From Pedobacter foliorum (GTDB lineage: Bacteria; Bacteroidota; Bacteroidia; Sphingobacteriales; Sphingobacteriaceae): a DNA stretch of 64,000 nt. The translations under genes and the position numbers were made by a program. Positions 60,793-64,000 of the stretch are shown here, piece after piece (the first letter of the stretch is position 1; every line of letters starts with the position of its first letter). Under the pieces are notes generated by a model that worked only from the letters and a program-made list of their open reading frames with translations, searched no databases and was not told where the DNA came from. The stretch is taken from positions 248,001 to 312,000 of the forward strand of contig NZ_JABSNU010000005.1 of NCBI RefSeq assembly GCF_013266735.1, given 5' to 3'.

Positions 60793-62331
60793 ATGAAAGC
60801 GATCAAAAGAAATATATTGGTAGTGATACTGCTGATTTGTTTTGTACTGCCCTTTGGCTGTAAAAACTACCTAGATATTAAGCCACTTACAGAGCTTACA
60901 GGTAATAATTTTTTTAAATCTAAAGAAGACGTTGAAGCCTATGTTGCCAGTATATATTTAAAATTCTTTTCGAAAATTAATGAAACCTGGGTGATTGGTG
61001 CTATAGGGGAAACTCGCTCAGGAGAAGCTTTTGCCGTTACTAATGGCAATAACTTTTCGTCTCGGAAAGTAGTGGAGGCACTCGGCAAGAATAACATCAT
61101 CAGCGCGATAAATGATCCGGCCTGGAAAGACACCTATCATTTTGAACGCATCACAAATTGGACTGGTTATTACCAGACCATACAGAGTTGCAATATTCTG
61201 ATTGATAAGCTGAATCAGGGAATTCCTGGGCTCTCGGAAAAGGATAAAAAGAGATATATCGGAGAGGCTGTTTTTATGCGCTGTTTCACTTACTTCTGGA
61301 TGGTCAGATTATATGGAGATGTAGTTTATTATACAAAGGCCTATCAATCTGAACCATTGCCAAGAGAAGATATGGTGTCTGTAATGAAAAAATGTATTGC
61401 AGATATGGAGGGACATATTGATGATCTACCCTGGACCTATGATAATCCTGCATTACGTGGGGTAAGGGGAAGTAAAGGTGGGGCCGTGGCATTGATCATG
61501 CACATGAATATGTGGAATGCAGGATTTGACAATGCTGGTGCTAGAGGGTACTATGAAGAAACAGCCAAATTCGGAAAGGAACTTCTCGCTCAAAATGGCG
61601 TTTCTTATACCTTATTACCAATGGAAAGATGGCCGGAGGTTATCAAAGGCCGATCCGAGGAAAGCTTGTTTGAATTTTATCAGAGTGTTAATTATGGGGA
61701 TAGTACTTCCTATCGTGCCCCGTTTGGGGAATCTTTTCTAAGATATCCTTATAAATTTCCAGCCTTTGATTACCAGAATTCACCAATGGCATTCAGAGGG
61801 GCGTATATGGAAAAACTGTTTCCTCCTGATGTCACTGATAGGCGAAAAGAAATATGGTACGAAGATATATATGCAAATAGTGGTCGCTTTATGATACCGA
61901 AGTTTGCAGGTAACATTTTTGCTTCGGGTGGCAATGATCAGAACCCGGATAACAGCTTTCTAATCTTTAGACTGTCTGATGCGATTCTTTTGCAGGCAGA
62001 GGCTTTAGCTGAACTTGGTAGGGATGGAGAGGCAATTGCTAACGTAAACCTGGTGCGAACAAGGGCTGGGGCCGCACCATATGAAGCTGGACAGGGGGCT
62101 TTGAAGGATTTTATATTTCTTGAACGCTGCAGAGAACTTCAGGGTGAAGGTCACGTCTGGTTTGACCTGGTAAGGACGAAAAGGATTTTGAGCCAGCGAT
62201 GGGCAAATCATCCCTTGACACTTGATCAGTTTAATAGAGGTGCCTGGACCTGGCCAATTGATAAAGACTCTTTAAAAGATAACCCCCTGATGAGGTTGAA
62301 CGATTATTGGACAAATAGTGAGGGAATTTAA
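60793..62331 (+). CDS. SusD/RagB-family outer membrane lipoprotein
   Basis: A 512-residue SusD homologue with a lipobox at Cys23 (VLPFGCKN), followed by YLDIKPLTELTGNNFF. The family pattern is clear (AVFMRCFTYFWMVRLYGDV; LSDAILLQAEALAELGRD; FLERCRELQGEGHVWFDLVR). It is the partner of the SusC encoded just upstream; the fasciclin gene follows 5 bases later. Confidence 0.95.
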   Translation: MKAIKRNILVVILLICFVLPFGCKNYLDIKPLTELTGNNFFKSKEDVEAYVASIYLKFFSKINETWVIGAIGETRSGEAFAVTNGNNFSSRKVVEALGKNNIISAINDPAWKDTYHFERITNWTGYYQTIQSCNILIDKLNQGIPGLSEKDKKRYIGEAVFMRCFTYFWMVRLYGDVVYYTKAYQSEPLPREDMVSVMKKCIADMEGHIDDLPWTYDNPALRGVRGSKGGAVALIMHMNMWNAGFDNAGARGYYEETAKFGKELLAQNGVSYTLLPMERWPEVIKGRSEESLFEFYQSVNYGDSTSYRAPFGESFLRYPYKFPAFDYQNSPMAFRGAYMEKLFPPDVTDRRKEIWYEDIYANSGRFMIPKFAGNIFASGGNDQNPDNSFLIFRLSDAILLQAEALAELGRDGEAIANVNLVRTRAGAAPYEAGQGALKDFIFLERCRELQGEGHVWFDLVRTKRILSQRWANHPLTLDQFNRGAWTWPIDKDSLKDNPLMRLNDYWTNSEGI

Positions 62332-62336
62332 ACAAG

Positions 62337-63062
62337 ATGAAGATGAATAAGACGAAGATTTCAATCAATATACTATTAGCTTTTGGACTGTTTTTTTGCC
62401 TTTCAAGCTGTAAACGTGACGAATATTACATGGATGGCGGTAAGGCTAAAACTGATTTTAATGGCACCATGTTGGAGTACCTGCAAGCCAAACCAGTTCC
62501 ATTTGATACCATTGCAAGTATTGTTAAACTGGCGGGTATGGAAGATGTTTTTAACAAGGAGGATATTACCTTTTTTGCACCTACAGATTATGAAATTAAA
62601 CAGCTGATTGGTTCTGTAAATAAACCTAATAGCTTAAATTCAATGCTATTCCGAGATGGTAAAGATACCATTAAAACGCTCGCGGATATTGAAGGAGCCA
62701 TCTGGGCCAAATACTTGCAAAGGCATATTTTCAGGGGGGTAAAAAGGTTGTCCGATTATCCTCAGTATGATCCCGACCTTCCGACGGTTTATCCAGGACA
62801 GTACTATTATGCTTACAATAAAACAGCGTCAAAAATCGGAGTCGTATATGGTGATGTGAATGGCGTTAAGTATATCGGGTACAGGCAACTTACCATTACC
62901 TATATCAGTGATTTATCTAAGCCTGATCAGTCATTTAGTATCTATAGGGTTGCTTCATCAGATATTAAACCAAAAAATGGTGTAATTCACGTTTTACAGC
63001 TTTATGGTCAAGCTTTTGGTTTGGGATCCAATGATATGATGACGGACATTTTGATTCGATAG
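62337..63062 (+). CDS. Fasciclin-domain lipoprotein
   Basis: A 241-residue lipoprotein; the lipobox is FFCLSSCKR near residue 25. One fasciclin domain follows (TIASIVKLAGMEDVFNKEDI, TFFAPTDYEIKQLIG, GVIHVLQLYG). No F5/8C domain is attached, in contrast with the fasciclin protein at 55364. An ATG two codons later is also possible. It follows susD by 5 bases. Confidence 0.85.
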   Translation: MKMNKTKISINILLAFGLFFCLSSCKRDEYYMDGGKAKTDFNGTMLEYLQAKPVPFDTIASIVKLAGMEDVFNKEDITFFAPTDYEIKQLIGSVNKPNSLNSMLFRDGKDTIKTLADIEGAIWAKYLQRHIFRGVKRLSDYPQYDPDLPTVYPGQYYYAYNKTASKIGVVYGDVNGVKYIGYRQLTITYISDLSKPDQSFSIYRVASSDIKPKNGVIHVLQLYGQAFGLGSNDMMTDILIR

Positions 63063-63099
63063 GTGTATAATAAAATAACGGAATAATCAGAGTAATGAA

Positions 63100-64000
63100 A
63101 TGAACATACAACAAATAAATAGATCAATATTAAAGGGCTTGTTTTTACTGCTGGCTTTAAGTTCCTGCAAAAAAGCAGTCGATCAGTTCTCAGAACCTTA
63201 TCCTGTAAATACACAAGATTTAGGAATTAAAATGGACCGTGTTAAGGCACCTCAACCTTCAGATGGTGGGCCTGGAACAGAGGTGACTATAGAGGCCACA
63301 GGTATGATTCCTTATAAGGACCAGCTCTTATTCATGTTTAATGGAGAGAAGGCGGAAATATTAGAGATTACAGAAAGCCATATTAAAGTGAAAGTTCCGG
63401 AGTCTGCCAGTACCGGCGTACTTTCTGTTGCGGTGGGGGATGCAATTGTTTTCGGACCCACATTTAAAGTAAATGGATTAGTTAATCCTGACCCTACATT
63501 TAAAGTGCCCAATGGAGCAAATGGAGCGGTCACACAAATACTTGATCTTATAGATGGCAAACGATTGATAGTAGGTGCTTTCACCAACTATAATAACAAA
63601 GGCGCAATTAGGCCAATCAATCGCATTGCCAGCGTTTTTGGCGATTTTTCTTATGATCCTTCTTTACGTAGTGGTAAAGGTGCAAATGGAGTAATCAGTT
63701 CCATCATTGAATACAAAGGGAAATACCTGATTGCCGGTAGTTTTAGTGGTTATGATCAACGCACAGATAATATTAGTAACCTCACTATGCTGAATAAAAA
63801 TGGGTCAATTGATACCATGGGGATACATACTTTTAGAAGACCGGATCAACTTGATACGGTTAAGTACTTTCCAAGATTGAATGCCGGCACAGATGGAGCT
63901 ATTTATCAGGTCTATAAACAGCCTGATGATAAGATAGTGGTTGCCGGAGGATTCCAGTTTTTTATCAGTCGCCGATACGATCAGTCAAACAGACGAAGGG
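63100..64000 (+). CDS. DUF5008-like lipoprotein with TIG-like domain, partial
   Basis: My own translation from ATG 63100 gives 300 codons open to the window edge. A lipobox lies near residue 23 (LALSSCKKAVD). A TIG/IPT-like sandwich follows (about 45-125; TEVTIEATGM, HIKVKVPESASTGVLSVAVG). The rest looks like a repeat-rich beta-domain (IVGAFTNYNNKG, LIAGSFSGYDQ, VVAGGFQFF), like propeller blades. This matches DUF5008 proteins as I remember them in similar operons. The C-terminus is outside the window. Confidence 0.75.
   Translation, partial: MNIQQINRSILKGLFLLLALSSCKKAVDQFSEPYPVNTQDLGIKMDRVKAPQPSDGGPGTEVTIEATGMIPYKDQLLFMFNGEKAEILEITESHIKVKVPESASTGVLSVAVGDAIVFGPTFKVNGLVNPDPTFKVPNGANGAVTQILDLIDGKRLIVGAFTNYNNKGAIRPINRIASVFGDFSYDPSLRSGKGANGVISSIIEYKGKYLIAGSFSGYDQRTDNISNLTMLNKNGSIDTMGIHTFRRPDQLDTVKYFPRLNAGTDGAIYQVYKQPDDKIVVAGGFQFFISRRYDQSNRRR

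Noticed and set aside
1..64000. CRISPR array, rRNA genes, phage genes
   Set aside because: No regular spaced short repeats, no rRNA-like segments and no phage structural or integrase proteins were seen on reading.

Overview
The window looks like a chromosome segment of a Bacteroidota bacterium, most likely a Sphingobacteriaceae member close to Pedobacter. This rests on low G+C, three SusC/SusD pairs with lipoprotein signals, promoter -7 boxes of the TAnnTTTG type, few strong Shine-Dalgarno sites, and many secreted glycoside hydrolases. The genus is an inference; no rRNA is present.

Layout. 1-12 kb: a partial PAP2 phosphatase, a beta-helix-like protein with a CxxC partner, a GDPD phosphodiesterase, a CBS-pair protein, an NfeD protease/SPFH operon, a large GH2 enzyme, and a run of minus-strand genes (DUF6265-like, AraC, DUF1622, a mini TonB-plug-like protein). 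12-14 kb: an aldo/keto reductase with a rewritten catalytic tetrad, a gene-poor stretch with a possible small RNA, and three tandem tRNA-Pro genes. 14-21 kb: a secreted beta-helix enzyme (GH141-like), an RtcB RNA ligase with an unknown partner and a long structured leader, and an AraC/SDR pair.

21-34 kb: an eight-gene minus-strand locus (DMT transporter, IlvD/Edd sugar-acid dehydratase, GntR regulator, SDR, class III aminotransferase, SusC, SusD, alpha/alpha-barrel enzyme). It carries four near-identical TGTATACA sites, two of which overlap -7 boxes. The likely picture is import of a glycan, release of a sugar acid, its oxidation and dehydration, and control by the GntR protein. 34-48 kb: mostly single stress, regulatory and small-metabolite genes, a GH29 fucosidase, and a two-component system. 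Three copies of a dispersed palindromic repeat lie in convergent gene junctions (near 21.1, 39.3 and 44.2 kb); the last is interrupted by a MITE-like element with a target duplication. 48-64 kb: a GH36-like alpha-galactosidase, then a long plus-strand outer-membrane operon of two SusC/SusD modules, each with a fasciclin lipoprotein, plus DUF5007-like and DUF5008-like lipoproteins; the last gene runs off the window.

The best candidates for undescribed biology are the rtcB leader with its partner protein, the GntR-controlled sugar-acid/aminotransferase locus, the degenerate aldo/keto reductase, and the nested repeat elements. Family names come from reading the proteins by eye, not from searches.
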